In this document: positions 16,721 through 23,919 of the stretch, piece after piece
Position numbering within the stretch: the stretch's first letter is position 1
How the letters are laid out: each line of letters opens with the position of its first letter
IMG/VR virus record: IMGVR_UViG_3300049459_000096
Location: 1 to 29,360 of that record
Reading direction: 5' to 3' (one strand)
DNA: 29,360 nt
Source of the DNA: a virus
The notes under the pieces: generated by a model
Seen by the model: the letters and a program-made list of their open reading frames with translations, nothing else
Database searches by the model: none
Told to the model about the DNA's origin: nothing
Program-made: the position numbers and the translations under genes

Positions 16721-16743
16721 AAAAAACCGCCACACGGGCGGTT
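16721..16743 (-). terminator. Intrinsic terminator between protease and major capsid
   Basis: On the minus strand a 7-bp stem AACCGCC/GGCGGTT with a 5-base loop is followed by six T (16721-16726). It lies 25 bases after the protease stop and 21 bases before the capsid start. Confidence 0.82.
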
Positions 16744-16768
16744 GATAGTCGGTTTCAGTTTCAGTCGT

Positions 16769-17638
16769 TTAGCCGCCGGGAATGAGACTCCGGAGTGCTG
16801 ACGCCTGGTTTGCGGTTTCTTCAAACGCGGATAGATCAAGGGCAGCGCTAGGCATGCCCGGTACGACAGCGCGAAGCGTGTCACCGACGACAGCGCTAGG
16901 CGTGCCGGTCTTGATTTCTGAAATCAGCTTGCGACGTTCGCTGCGGGGCATGCCAGACTTGGCCAAGGCCGCGTCCAGCTTGCGAGTCGCATGTGCTTGA
17001 GCCTGCTCTTCGTCGGGCGCCTCCGTCACTTCGGCAGCGGAGATAAGCGCTGTTGCAAAACCCTTCTCCACTGCGTTCGCGCCGTTCATGTAAGTCTCGG
17101 CGTCGAGCATCTTCTCAACTGTCTTTTCGTCCTGCCCACTAGTGTCGGCATACAGGCTGATCATCGCTCGGTCGAACTCTTCCATGGTGTCGGCCAGTTC
17201 GCGAATCGCATGCCGGTTGCCGGCGAAGTAAGTCCAGCAATTATGAATCATCAAGAAGGCCGTCTTGGCCACTTCCCGCCTGGCCCCCGCCATCGCGATC
17301 ACGGACGCAGCAGAGGCAGCCAGTCCGAGCACCTTTATAGTGATCTCTTGCGAATGCTCCAGCAGCCGGTTGTAGATAGCGATACCTTCGAACATATCGC
17401 CGCCAGGGGAGTTGATGTATACCGTGACAGGCTTATCACCAATCGCTCGAAGCGCGGCATCTACTCGCTTGAGCGTCACGCCCTCTCCATACCAGTCCTC
17501 GCCAATAATGCCGTACATGGTGATGGTGTCTGTCCCAGACTCCAGCGCAGCGCGAAGATCGGGGTTCCACATATCGAGCGCACGAGGGCTCAGCTCACAG
17601 CGAAAGCTGCCGGCCTTGATGTTCAGCTGCATGGTCAC
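16769..17638 (-). CDS. ClpP-like prohead protease
   Basis: Encodes 289 aa. The protease domain (about 35-200) has VYINSPGGD (73-81), the nucleophile motif GLAASAAS (Ser109), LMIHN (His132) and DAETYMNG (probable Asp179). The C-terminal 80 residues are helical and basic, possibly a scaffold or capsid-binding tail. It processes capsid and scaffold during head maturation. Its first ATG forms an ATGA overlap with the portal gene. Confidence 0.9.
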   Translation of the reverse strand: MTMQLNIKAGSFRCELSPRALDMWNPDLRAALESGTDTITMYGIIGEDWYGEGVTLKRVDAALRAIGDKPVTVYINSPGGDMFEGIAIYNRLLEHSQEITIKVLGLAASAASVIAMAGARREVAKTAFLMIHNCWTYFAGNRHAIRELADTMEEFDRAMISLYADTSGQDEKTVEKMLDAETYMNGANAVEKGFATALISAAEVTEAPDEEQAQAHATRKLDAALAKSGMPRSERRKLISEIKTGTPSAVVGDTLRAVVPGMPSAALDLSAFEETANQASALRSLIPGG

Positions 17639-18936
17639 TCCTGGTTCTGGCCAAGCCAGTTTTTTAATGCGGCCTGGGCGGCCTGGCTATCTGTTGACTT
17701 GCCCAACTGATCTATCGGGGCCAAGTTGGTTTGCACGGTGAGCACCGCGGCATTCCCACCATGGCGTGGCAAATTCTCTTTAACCCGGCATTCATCGCGG
17801 GTCATGATCCCGTTCTGGGTCATCTGGCTGTACCAGGCTGAACGGCCCGAGCTATCTGCCTTGAGGAAAGCCTCCAGAGAAAATTCGGCGTAGTAGGATT
17901 GACGCTCCACTGGTGTCAGCAGTCGCTTGTTCACACATTGTTGAATTTGATTAGTAATTGAGCTGATGCTGAACGTGAGAAACGCAATCATCTGCTGCTC
18001 AAGCCCCGTCCCCCAGTTGCTACCGGCGTCTGTCTTGCCGACCATCCAAGGCGGCACACCGAACCAGCGGCACACCTCTTCAATGCTATAGCCTCTCGAT
18101 TCCAGCAGCTGAGCATCCACCGGGTTGATCCCGATCGACTCAGGGGTAATCCCCTGCTCCAGTACCGGTGAGCGGCCTGCGTTCAGTGCTCCCGATATCT
18201 GCTTTACATAGTCGCGGAATTCTTCGCGCTGTTCTGGCTTCAGGATTCGGTCAACCTTAAAGGCAACCGCTGGCAACAGACCGTTCTTGAATGTGCCATT
18301 GGCAGCATCATCCGCGGACATTGCAGCACCAAAGACGTCAGCGCCGTAACGGATCGCTGATAGACCCACCCGGCCATCTAGACTGAAGGCGGGGATATGG
18401 AGCATGTTCTCCCGATCTATCTGCCGGCGAGCGCCTTTCCGAGGTCGATACCAATACGTAACACGCCCATTGTCATCGACATCCAAGTCAACCCGTGAGG
18501 GCAGGAGAAAATCCAAGGCAACAATGCGGGGACCGATGCGCAGGATCTCTGCAAAGGCGTTTCCGCGCAGCAGCATCGCGGCCACCATCGCCTGCCAAAA
18601 CTGGAATGCGGTCATGTCCTCATTGGGGCTGTTATGAATCACGTCGTACAAACCAAAATCACGGGCGTCCTTGCGTCCACCGTCGGCTTCGCGGCGATAT
18701 ACGCCAAGCGGAAGCCCCGCGACCGACGTCGAAATAATCCTGACGCATGCCCACACCGCCGAAAGCTGCATTGCGTTGTCGACGTTTACCGTCTTCCCTG
18801 AACTGGACTGGCCGCCAAGGAACTGTCCCCAGAATCCGCCGTCGCTCAGCTTGATGGATTTCCCAAACCATTCCCCCAGGGAAGCACTGGGCTTTCTGGC
18901 AGCGCGACCGATTACGACCGATAAGGATCTAGTCAC
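17635..18936 (-). CDS. Portal protein, HK97 family
   Basis: Encodes 433 aa, starting with GTG at 18936. The family signature is clear: VWACVRIISTSVAGLPLGVYRR, IHNSPNEDMTAFQFWQAMVAAMLLRGNAFAEI, PSRVDLDVDDNGRVTYWY, NMLHIPAFSLDGRVGLSAI and EVCRWFGVPPWMVGKTDAGSNWGTGLEQQ. It forms the dodecameric vertex for DNA entry and exit. It overlaps the small membrane peptide gene upstream by 8 bases. Confidence 0.93.
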   Translation of the reverse strand: MTRSLSVVIGRAARKPSASLGEWFGKSIKLSDGGFWGQFLGGQSSSGKTVNVDNAMQLSAVWACVRIISTSVAGLPLGVYRREADGGRKDARDFGLYDVIHNSPNEDMTAFQFWQAMVAAMLLRGNAFAEILRIGPRIVALDFLLPSRVDLDVDDNGRVTYWYRPRKGARRQIDRENMLHIPAFSLDGRVGLSAIRYGADVFGAAMSADDAANGTFKNGLLPAVAFKVDRILKPEQREEFRDYVKQISGALNAGRSPVLEQGITPESIGINPVDAQLLESRGYSIEEVCRWFGVPPWMVGKTDAGSNWGTGLEQQMIAFLTFSISSITNQIQQCVNKRLLTPVERQSYYAEFSLEAFLKADSSGRSAWYSQMTQNGIMTRDECRVKENLPRHGGNAAVLTVQTNLAPIDQLGKSTDSQAAQAALKNWLGQNQE

Positions 18937-19090
18937 TTGTCAGCCCCTTGCGCAAAAAACCAGAGATGAAAAGCAGCGAGGCAGCCGCCGCCAATAATGC
19001 CCAGCCCAAGCCGAGCAGGACATACACGCCAGCTACCGCCAAACCGAACCCGGTCAGGGACGCGAAAATAAAAATGAGCATTGGGTTCAT
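18929..19090 (-). CDS. 53-aa membrane peptide between TerL and portal
   Basis: The ATG at 19090 forms an ATGA overlap with the large terminase stop, and the gene ends by overlapping the portal start. The peptide is almost wholly hydrophobic: two probable membrane helices (about 4-18 and 20-45, Gly/Ala/Leu-rich), then RKGL and TSD. Overlaps at both ends argue that it is real. Its function is unknown; a similar small membrane ORF is sometimes present here in related phages. Confidence 0.7.
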   Translation of the reverse strand: MNPMLIFIFASLTGFGLAVAGVYVLLGLGWALLAAAASLLFISGFLRKGLTSD

Positions 19091-20775
19091 ACGATGATCG
19101 GATTCCGAATGGCAGCCATGAAATCATCATTTCCCCGGCCTTCCGGGTTGAGAGAAATCAAGGTCACCGCGTTGAATAGGGCCATCAGGGGATCGATCTT
19201 GGCCGAGCCGCTGGCCTGCTTGGTAATCAGGATGGAGTTCGCACGCGGCTCGACCTTCGCGTTGCTGACGCACCAGGCCATCATGGGTTGCCCGCCGTGT
19301 TTCATTCCGCCCTCGGCCAACTTGCGCTCCGCAGTCTTGATCGCACCGCCGAGCTTCCAGCCCTGACTAATGGCGACGATTTTTTCCGGTGGAATTTCAC
19401 GTTCAATCATCGCGTCGTAAATCGCGCCGATACCGACCGGGTCAACACCGACCTTATCCAGAAGGCCCGACTCCTCAACCTGCTCAACTAAATCGGCAAC
19501 CTCAAGGACGTCATCGCCGATCCGTTTCGAAAGAGTCAGGTCTCCGTCTTTTTCAAAATCATGGAAGCGTGGGGCTTCTGCCTTTCTTCGCTCGAGCACG
19601 GAGGGATGCGCCCAGGCATGAGTCCACACCAACCAGTCTCGGGTGCGTTTGTCCCGCCCTACGGCGGCGAAGCCAAGCAAGTCGTCAAGACCACCACCAT
19701 CGATTCCGATATCGATGACGTCGCACCTGGTGATCAAATCATTAAGAGTGAGCTTCTTTTCTGCTGCCGCAATCCAATAATCGGCGCCAGCCCAGCGGTC
19801 TGAGCGCAACGCCAAACCTATCTCGACATTCAGATGCTTGGACATGAATCCAAGCACCTCAGCCTCACCGGCCTCCTCCGCTTTTTTCATCTCTCGAATC
19901 AGGAATTTCTCACTAACCGAGTAACCCATGTTCGGGTTGGTAATGTAGAAATTCTCTGCCTTGCGGTGATCATCCGCATCGAGGATTTTCTGGGGAAACT
20001 CGTAGATCACCGGCAGAAAGTTCGGATCGATAATTGTGCCATCGCGAACACCCCGGGCGTACTGGAGCTTTTCGCGAAACACTCCCGCAGGAGGCTGGTC
20101 AGACTGCGTCGTGAGGTAGATGACGAAACCTTCGGGACGAGAGGCGAGACCGCCAGTTGCTTCGCGCAGCATGTTGGCCGCATGCGGGTTCTTGCCGAAC
20201 AGGTGAAGCTCGTCGACCAATACAACAGCGGCTTTTTTCCCGCCGACGGTGTTCTGGTCAGCAGCGACCACTTTCAACGTGGCGCCGGACTCGCGATGCG
20301 TGATCGTCCGGACGTGGTCTTGCACATGCAGCAGGGCCGATAGCTCTTCATCGTGTTTGACCATGTCACGCGCGGGTGCATATGCGTTGTTCGCAACCTC
20401 GATCGTCGGCGCCAGGATGATGAACTCGGCCGACTGGCGCCAGTTTCGGATCAGTACGGTGAGCATGATCGCAGCGGCAATGGTGCTCTTGGCGTTCTTC
20501 TTGCTGATGAGGAGAAAGAACTCCTGGATCAGCCGTTCACCGGTGTTGGAGTTGTACGCGCCGAAAATGGCGCCGGCTAGGTCATTGATCCACGGAGCAC
20601 AGGATTCTCCAATCAGCGGGCTACCAGGTGCGTCGACGATCCGCAGGTCGTTCAACACCTGCATGCACGCAGCTGCTTCGTCGGGAAACAGTGGCGGAAA
20701 CGGCACCAACGATTGTCGGTTGATGATTCTTGATTCCCAGTCTGGGCACGCTGTGTCCCAGGTGGGTTCGTTCAC
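19087..20775 (-). CDS. Terminase large subunit
   Basis: Encodes 562 aa, starting with GTG at 20775 directly after the small subunit TAA. The ATPase part has the Walker A-like SKKNAKST (91-98), Walker B VVLVDE (Asp188, Glu189) and motif III YLTTQSD (220-226). The RNase H-like nuclease part has Asp359 (GIDGG), Asp445 (GVDPVG) and Asp528 (KIDPLMAL). It packages DNA into the prohead and cuts it. The family resembles HK97-type Terminase_1, which fits a cos phage. Confidence 0.93.
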   Translation of the reverse strand: MNEPTWDTACPDWESRIINRQSLVPFPPLFPDEAAACMQVLNDLRIVDAPGSPLIGESCAPWINDLAGAIFGAYNSNTGERLIQEFFLLISKKNAKSTIAAAIMLTVLIRNWRQSAEFIILAPTIEVANNAYAPARDMVKHDEELSALLHVQDHVRTITHRESGATLKVVAADQNTVGGKKAAVVLVDELHLFGKNPHAANMLREATGGLASRPEGFVIYLTTQSDQPPAGVFREKLQYARGVRDGTIIDPNFLPVIYEFPQKILDADDHRKAENFYITNPNMGYSVSEKFLIREMKKAEEAGEAEVLGFMSKHLNVEIGLALRSDRWAGADYWIAAAEKKLTLNDLITRCDVIDIGIDGGGLDDLLGFAAVGRDKRTRDWLVWTHAWAHPSVLERRKAEAPRFHDFEKDGDLTLSKRIGDDVLEVADLVEQVEESGLLDKVGVDPVGIGAIYDAMIEREIPPEKIVAISQGWKLGGAIKTAERKLAEGGMKHGGQPMMAWCVSNAKVEPRANSILITKQASGSAKIDPLMALFNAVTLISLNPEGRGNDDFMAAIRNPIIV

Positions 20776-21270
20776 TTATTTCACCGATCGCAAATGAGTA
20801 GGGGGTGGGGGCGCCGCGCCGAATTTACCTTTAGCGGCTGTCTTCGCTGCGCTTTCCTTTTCTTCCTTTTTGCCGCCTTCTCCTTTACGCGGATGAATGA
20901 ACGGCATTAGCGCTTTTGCGGCATCGACCCGAAGCTTCGCGTCCGCGTCGTAATCGTTCATGGTCGCGATCAGAAATGCTTTCGGATCGGTAAACGTCAT
21001 CGCTTTGGAAAAATCGAAAGAGGACTCGTCATCGCTCTCGGCGGAATTTGCGGGCGGAGGCTTTTCACGTGCAGGCTTGGCGCCGGCTTTAACATTTTTG
21101 TTAATCGGCGAGGACGCCATTGCAGCGAGTACGTTCGGGTGTTTTGCCAATCGTGAACCGGCCACCGAAGCGCTGGAAGCCGCATATCCTGCGGCGATGG
21201 CTGCGTCTTTGTTGGACGCACCTCCCCTCACAGCGTCGACGAAAGCACGCTGCTTGGTTGTTAACGCCAT
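20776..21270 (-). CDS. Terminase small subunit
   Basis: Encodes 164 aa from the ATG at 21270. The N-terminal DNA-binding domain resembles Terminase_2: TTKQRAFVDAVRGGASNKDAAIAAGYA and ASVAGSRLAKHPNVLAAM. It is followed by a Lys/Glu-rich linker and a C-terminal Pro-rich end. The ORF continues upstream to 21366, but that part carries no family similarity and lacks a ribosome site. It recognises the packaging site and recruits the large subunit. Confidence 0.85.
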   Translation of the reverse strand: MALTTKQRAFVDAVRGGASNKDAAIAAGYAASSASVAGSRLAKHPNVLAAMASSPINKNVKAGAKPAREKPPPANSAESDDESSFDFSKAMTFTDPKAFLIATMNDYDADAKLRVDAAKALMPFIHPRKGEGGKKEEKESAAKTAAKGKFGAAPPPPTHLRSVK

Positions 21271-21426
21271 TAACAAAAAACCTGTATGGGGGAAAAAATC
21301 TGTCCGTGCGGTCGGGGGCGGTGTCCTATGCGAAACCTTGGACGGTTTCGACCCGCCCCGGGGCACTGGCGTGCCACAGCACCAAATCGATACCGATTCG
21401 CATTTGATCGACGGAATTGTCGGACC
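21271..21426 (-). other. Non-coding gap, candidate cos/packaging region
   Basis: A 156-base gap between HNH and small terminase. It contains a stem CGAAACC/GGTTTCG with a 6-base loop (21331-21350) and a 10-bp palindrome GCCCCGGGGC (21355-21364), within a GC-rich block. HK97-type cos phages usually have their cohesive-end site next to terS and an HNH gene, so this is the best place for cos. The cut positions cannot be told. Confidence 0.4.
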
Positions 21427-21750
21427 TCATGCTCGCCCTGCCCCCTCGATCGACTCGGCAGCGGTCTTCAGCTTGTGACATGGGACGCAGAGTGCTTGTA
21501 GGTTCTCTTCATCGTCTGACCCGCCACGGGCGCGGTTCACGATGTGATCCACCTCTAGCTGCAGCGTGATGATGCCGCAGGCCTGGCATGTGTACTCATC
21601 ACGCAAGAGGATCGCGGCGCGCTTACGCCGCCAAGGTCGACCACCACGTCCCGAACCCCAGCCCTCTGCGCCTTCCGGCGCGACGGGGACGGCGAATGGC
21701 CTACCTTCGGGCGGTTTTATTCGGGGCGGCAGAGTTGTAAGTCTGGACAT
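21427..21750 (-). CDS. HNH endonuclease next to terminase
   Basis: Encodes 107 aa. The ββα-metal motif is intact: CQAC (55-58), DH at 68-69, Asn83 in EENLQALC, and CxxCH (Cys88, Cys91, His92). The two CxxC pairs bind a structural zinc. In HK97 and similar cos phages the HNH protein is needed by the terminase for specific cutting at cos. It lies directly upstream of the probable cos region. Confidence 0.87.
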   Translation of the reverse strand: MSRLTTLPPRIKPPEGRPFAVPVAPEGAEGWGSGRGGRPWRRKRAAILLRDEYTCQACGIITLQLEVDHIVNRARGGSDDEENLQALCVPCHKLKTAAESIEGAGRA

Positions 21751-21753
21751 ACC

Positions 21754-21926
21754 TCAAGACTCCAACGTTAACTTGATCGTGGCGAGCATTACACCGAGCG
21801 CGGCGGACTGGGATGCCTTGGCGATCTCGATCACCTGCGCCTCGACACGAGCGACCTCAGCCTGCTCCTTGTGGTCATATCACTGACCATGCCTTTGATC
21901 TGGTAGTACTCGGCCTCGTTACTCAT
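21754..21926 (-). pseudogene. Small gene split by a frameshift
   Basis: The ATG at 21926 (overlapping the P-loop stop) opens a frame reading MSNEAEYYQIKGMVSDM, which stops at 21831 in a basic Arg-rich tail of noise. From about 21874 the -1 frame reads DHKEQAEVARVEAQVIEIA, then KASQSAALGVMLATIKLTLES, to a TGA at 21754, 3 bases before the HNH start. The second part looks like a genuine helical protein but has no proper start. A one-base insertion or loss near 21873-21882 (or a sequencing error) explains both. No canonical slippery heptamer is visible, so programmed shifting is unlikely. Joined, it would be about 57 aa; function unknown. Confidence 0.6.
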
Positions 21927-22374
21927 CAGCAGTCACCCGCTTCCACTGCTCACCCAGCAAAGCCTCAAGGTGGCAGCCAAGCTTGACGGCCAACTCACCT
22001 TCAGCCTCGCCAGCTAGACGCACAGCCTGGTCAATAGCCTGCTCAAGCGGATCAAGCCTGAACCCCGCAGTGAATCCTTGCAGGGCCTCAACTTTGCTTA
22101 CTAGCGATTCGATATCGGAAGTATCCACCTCGACCTTCAGGCTGCTCACCAATTGGCCGCTAACGACGCCGCGCTCCTTCAGACTGAAGATGGTCTCAGA
22201 TACTTTCGGCTTATCGCCTGGACTGCCAAGGCCACGCTCGCAGGACAGATCGTGGGATGCGATCTGCACATGATGCCCATACTCGCTACGCAGGGCGCGA
22301 TCGATCAGATCAAGCACATGCGACTTACCAGAGCCGGTGGCTCCGAAAACAACAATCTCGATAACTTTGGTCAT
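21919..22374 (-). CDS. Small P-loop NTPase-like protein
   Basis: Encodes 151 aa from the ATG at 22374, with GAGGA 10 bases upstream; the alternative ATG at 22404 lies inside a palindrome and lacks a site. The start is a strand and Walker A, FGATGSGKS (10-18). No clear Walker B (hhhhDE) follows. The rest contains ASHDLSCERGLGSPGDKPKVSE (about 48-70) and a helical C-terminal half rich in Leu, Glu and Ala. It lies between spanins and HNH. A role in packaging, nucleotide binding or phosphorylation cannot be distinguished. Confidence 0.75.
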   Translation of the reverse strand: MTKVIEIVVFGATGSGKSHVLDLIDRALRSEYGHHVQIASHDLSCERGLGSPGDKPKVSETIFSLKERGVVSGQLVSSLKVEVDTSDIESLVSKVEALQGFTAGFRLDPLEQAIDQAVRLAGEAEGELAVKLGCHLEALLGEQWKRVTADE

Positions 22375-22392
22375 GGTGCTTGTCCTCGCCGC

Positions 22393-22404
22393 GTGTCGCG
22401 ACAC
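22393..22404. promoter_or_regulatory. Perfect 12-bp palindrome GTGTCGCGACAC
   Basis: It lies between the Rz1 stop and the P-loop gene start. The same pattern GTGTC-N2-GACAC recurs twice inside the antirepressor gene (29151-29194). A part copy GTGTCGCGGAC follows at 22424-22434. It looks like an operator for a dimeric protein, but no binding protein is shown. Confidence 0.4.
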
Positions 22405-22433
22405 AATTTAGTTATTCGCGAAAGTGTCGCGGA

Positions 22434-22706
22434 CTACTTGCTCTGGCTGCGCTTGATCTGGGCGTCCACCTGGTCGGCACACGTGTCCAGCAACTCGACG
22501 ACCTGGTCTTTGAGATCCCATACATCACCGTTGTCGCGCAGGTCAGCCTGATCGGCATCAACTCGTTCGCACGGGATCAGTTCAGGGGGCTCGACTCTTA
22601 CTGCCGTTGTCTTTGTTACCAGCGGCGGGCTTCCCGCGCAGGCCGTCAGGCAAAGGCTGAGCAGCCCAATCACGAACAGGCTTGCTGTTGAGCTTGAGTT
22701 CTTCAA
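22434..22706 (-). CDS. o-spanin, Rz1-like lipoprotein
   Basis: Encodes 90 aa, starting with TTG at 22706 (GAGGA 7 bases upstream) inside the Rz gene in another frame and running 148 bases beyond its stop. The signal is a hydrophobic stretch with lipobox LTAC (Cys23); Ala at +2 favours the outer membrane. The mature part contains PPEL and further Cys residues. It pairs with Rz to fuse inner and outer membranes in the last step of lysis. The ATG at 22841 would give a 45-residue basic extension before the signal, so TTG is preferred. Confidence 0.8.
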   Translation of the reverse strand: MKNSSSTASLFVIGLLSLCLTACAGSPPLVTKTTAVRVEPPELIPCERVDADQADLRDNGDVWDLKDQVVELLDTCADQVDAQIKRSQSK

Positions 22707-22968
22707 AGTCTTTCCTCGCCTTGTTGGCTTTCTTTTCGCTGGCCTTGATTCGTGCGGCCAGGTCGGCGGTGTAGTCGGCGTTGCGTTTGGCTTCGGCGCG
22801 TAGGGTGGTGATCGTCGCCTGACTCTCGGTGTTGGCCGCAATGGCGTCCTGTTTGCCCTTGGCCTCGATCGTCACCTGTCCTTCAAGTGCAATGACCTGG
22901 TAGTGCTGGATGCCGAGTAACAGGCAAGCAACGAGAGCGATGATTGCTGCGGCGGCAAAGGCCTTCAT
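22582..22968 (-). CDS. i-spanin, Rz-like
   Basis: Encodes 128 aa. An N-terminal membrane anchor (about 4-20, AAAAIIALVACLLLGI) is followed by a long periplasmic coiled coil rich in Ala, Glu, Lys and Gln, typical of Rz. It overlaps the holin by ATGA. It spans the periplasm with Rz1. Embedded Rz1 gene architecture is characteristic of this pair. Confidence 0.85.
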   Translation of the reverse strand: MKAFAAAAIIALVACLLLGIQHYQVIALEGQVTIEAKGKQDAIAANTESQATITTLRAEAKRNADYTADLAARIKASEKKANKARKDFEELKLNSKPVRDWAAQPLPDGLRGKPAAGNKDNGSKSRAP

Positions 22969-23291
22969 AGCGAATCAGCCTTGCGACCCAGGAAGCGGGT
23001 CACCACCTCGCGAATGGCCGTGACGCCCAGAAACCCAATGGTCCCGCCGGCGGCAACAGACAGACTCGATGGCCAGGCCATCCACTCAATGACGCTACTG
23101 GCAGACAGGCTCAACCCACCACAGATCAGCGCCTCGAAGAAGATCCGGCGCTTGCTGGTCTCTTTGGCGTCATACAGGACGCGCAGAAAGGAGATAAGGA
23201 TCGCCATAATTGCGCCCTGCCAAAGTGGATTGCTCAGGGCCACCCAGATAGCGGCCCACGTGTCCGGGTTCTTTTCGGGCATGAGCTTCAT
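22965..23291 (-). CDS. Holin, lambda S-like family, with dual start
   Basis: Encodes 108 aa with three membrane helices (about 25-41, 52-70, 75-92) and a charged C-terminus (FLGRKADSL). The start region reads MKLMPEKN; lambda S reads MKMPEK, where the first Met gives an antiholin (extra Lys blocks TM1) and the second the holin. By analogy starts at 23291 and 23282 make the two forms. GGAGG lies 7 bases before the first ATG. The family block ALSNPLWQGAIMAILISFLRVLYD supports the lambda holin family. It makes lethal holes for the cytoplasmic endolysin. Confidence 0.9.
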   Translation of the reverse strand: MKLMPEKNPDTWAAIWVALSNPLWQGAIMAILISFLRVLYDAKETSKRRIFFEALICGGLSLSASSVIEWMAWPSSLSVAAGGTIGFLGVTAIREVVTRFLGRKADSL

Positions 23292-23379
23292 CCGATGTCC
23301 TCCCTTGCGGGGAGCGTGATAGGTTCGGCCCCAGCAGCACTCCCAGCTCGGAGCAATGGGTGTGGTGGAGCCGAAAACG

Positions 23380-23407
23380 AAAAAGCCCCGGCAAATGCCA
23401 GGGCTTT
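23380..23407 (-). terminator. Intrinsic terminator between lipoprotein and holin
   Basis: On the minus strand an 11-pair stem with one C-A mismatch (AAAGCCCtGGC, loop ATTT, GCCgGGGCTTT) ends in a T-run (23380-23384). It lies 16 bases after the lipoprotein stop. Confidence 0.82.
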
Positions 23408-23423
23408 GGTATTTCTTGACGTC

Positions 23424-23783
23424 TTAAGCGCGTGCTTCGCACCCTGGACGCGATGTATCGATGACCAAGTCGCCTTCAACACGGAAGCCGATCATCCCGA
23501 ACAAGAAGGAATGGTTCAGCTGACTCATAACAACATCAGTCAGGCCTACTGCGCAGGTATCCTGCTGGATTGCGTTATCCATCGCCGTCTTCATATTTGG
23601 GATGCCTGTTGGGAAGATAATTACCGGATAATTATCCTCGCCAGTCACGCGCTTACCCTTTACAAATTTTGAGGCGTTGATGTTGTAGTTCTTGGTGCTC
23701 GCGACGGTCATATCAGCAACACGAAGAGTACAGCCCGAGGTAGCAACGGCGGCAAGAAGTAGTGCAATGGCGGCTTTTTTCAT
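23424..23783 (-). CDS. Lipoprotein in its own terminator-bounded unit, moron-like
   Basis: Encodes 119 aa from the ATG at 23783, with AGGAGGG 5 bases upstream; the frame is open to 23816 but that ATG lacks a site. Signal KKAAIALLLAAVATSGC with Cys18 (lipobox T-S-G-C, slightly atypical) and Thr at +2 predict an outer-membrane lipoprotein. The mature part contains a conserved VTGEDNYPVIIFPTGIPN and CAVGLTDVV, plus more Cys, and resembles small lipoproteins of Gammaproteobacteria. Terminators on both sides suggest expression separate from the late operon, in line with lysogen expression. A role such as surface change or exclusion is inferred only. Confidence 0.82.
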   Translation of the reverse strand: MKKAAIALLLAAVATSGCTLRVADMTVASTKNYNINASKFVKGKRVTGEDNYPVIIFPTGIPNMKTAMDNAIQQDTCAVGLTDVVMSQLNHSFLFGMIGFRVEGDLVIDTSRPGCEARA

Positions 23784-23848
23784 GAGTCCCTCCTGAATTG
23801 GGGCGGGAATTATCAATTAGCCACTATTACAAACAGAAATTTTCCCAC

Positions 23849-23875
23849 AAAAAAGCCCAGCGATTAACTGGGCTT
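23849..23875 (-). terminator. Intrinsic terminator after Q-like gene, tR'-like
   Basis: On the minus strand an 8-bp stem AAGCCCAG, loop of 7, CTGGGCTT, is followed by six T (23849-23854). It follows a candidate promoter by about 45 bases, as an early stop that a late antiterminator would overcome. Confidence 0.85.
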
Positions 23876-23919
23876 CAGATGTCATCTCTCATAACGCGCA
23901 AGATCGACATGATGGGGTT

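Noticed and set aside
16991-17710. Plus-strand open frame of 239 codons
   Set aside because: Antisense to the ClpP-like protease, which has clear catalytic motifs; no protein family pattern in the antisense frame.
21873-21882. Programmed frameshift in the split small gene
   Set aside because: The bases around the break do not form an X-XXY-YYZ heptamer, and a stop lies just before in the second frame.
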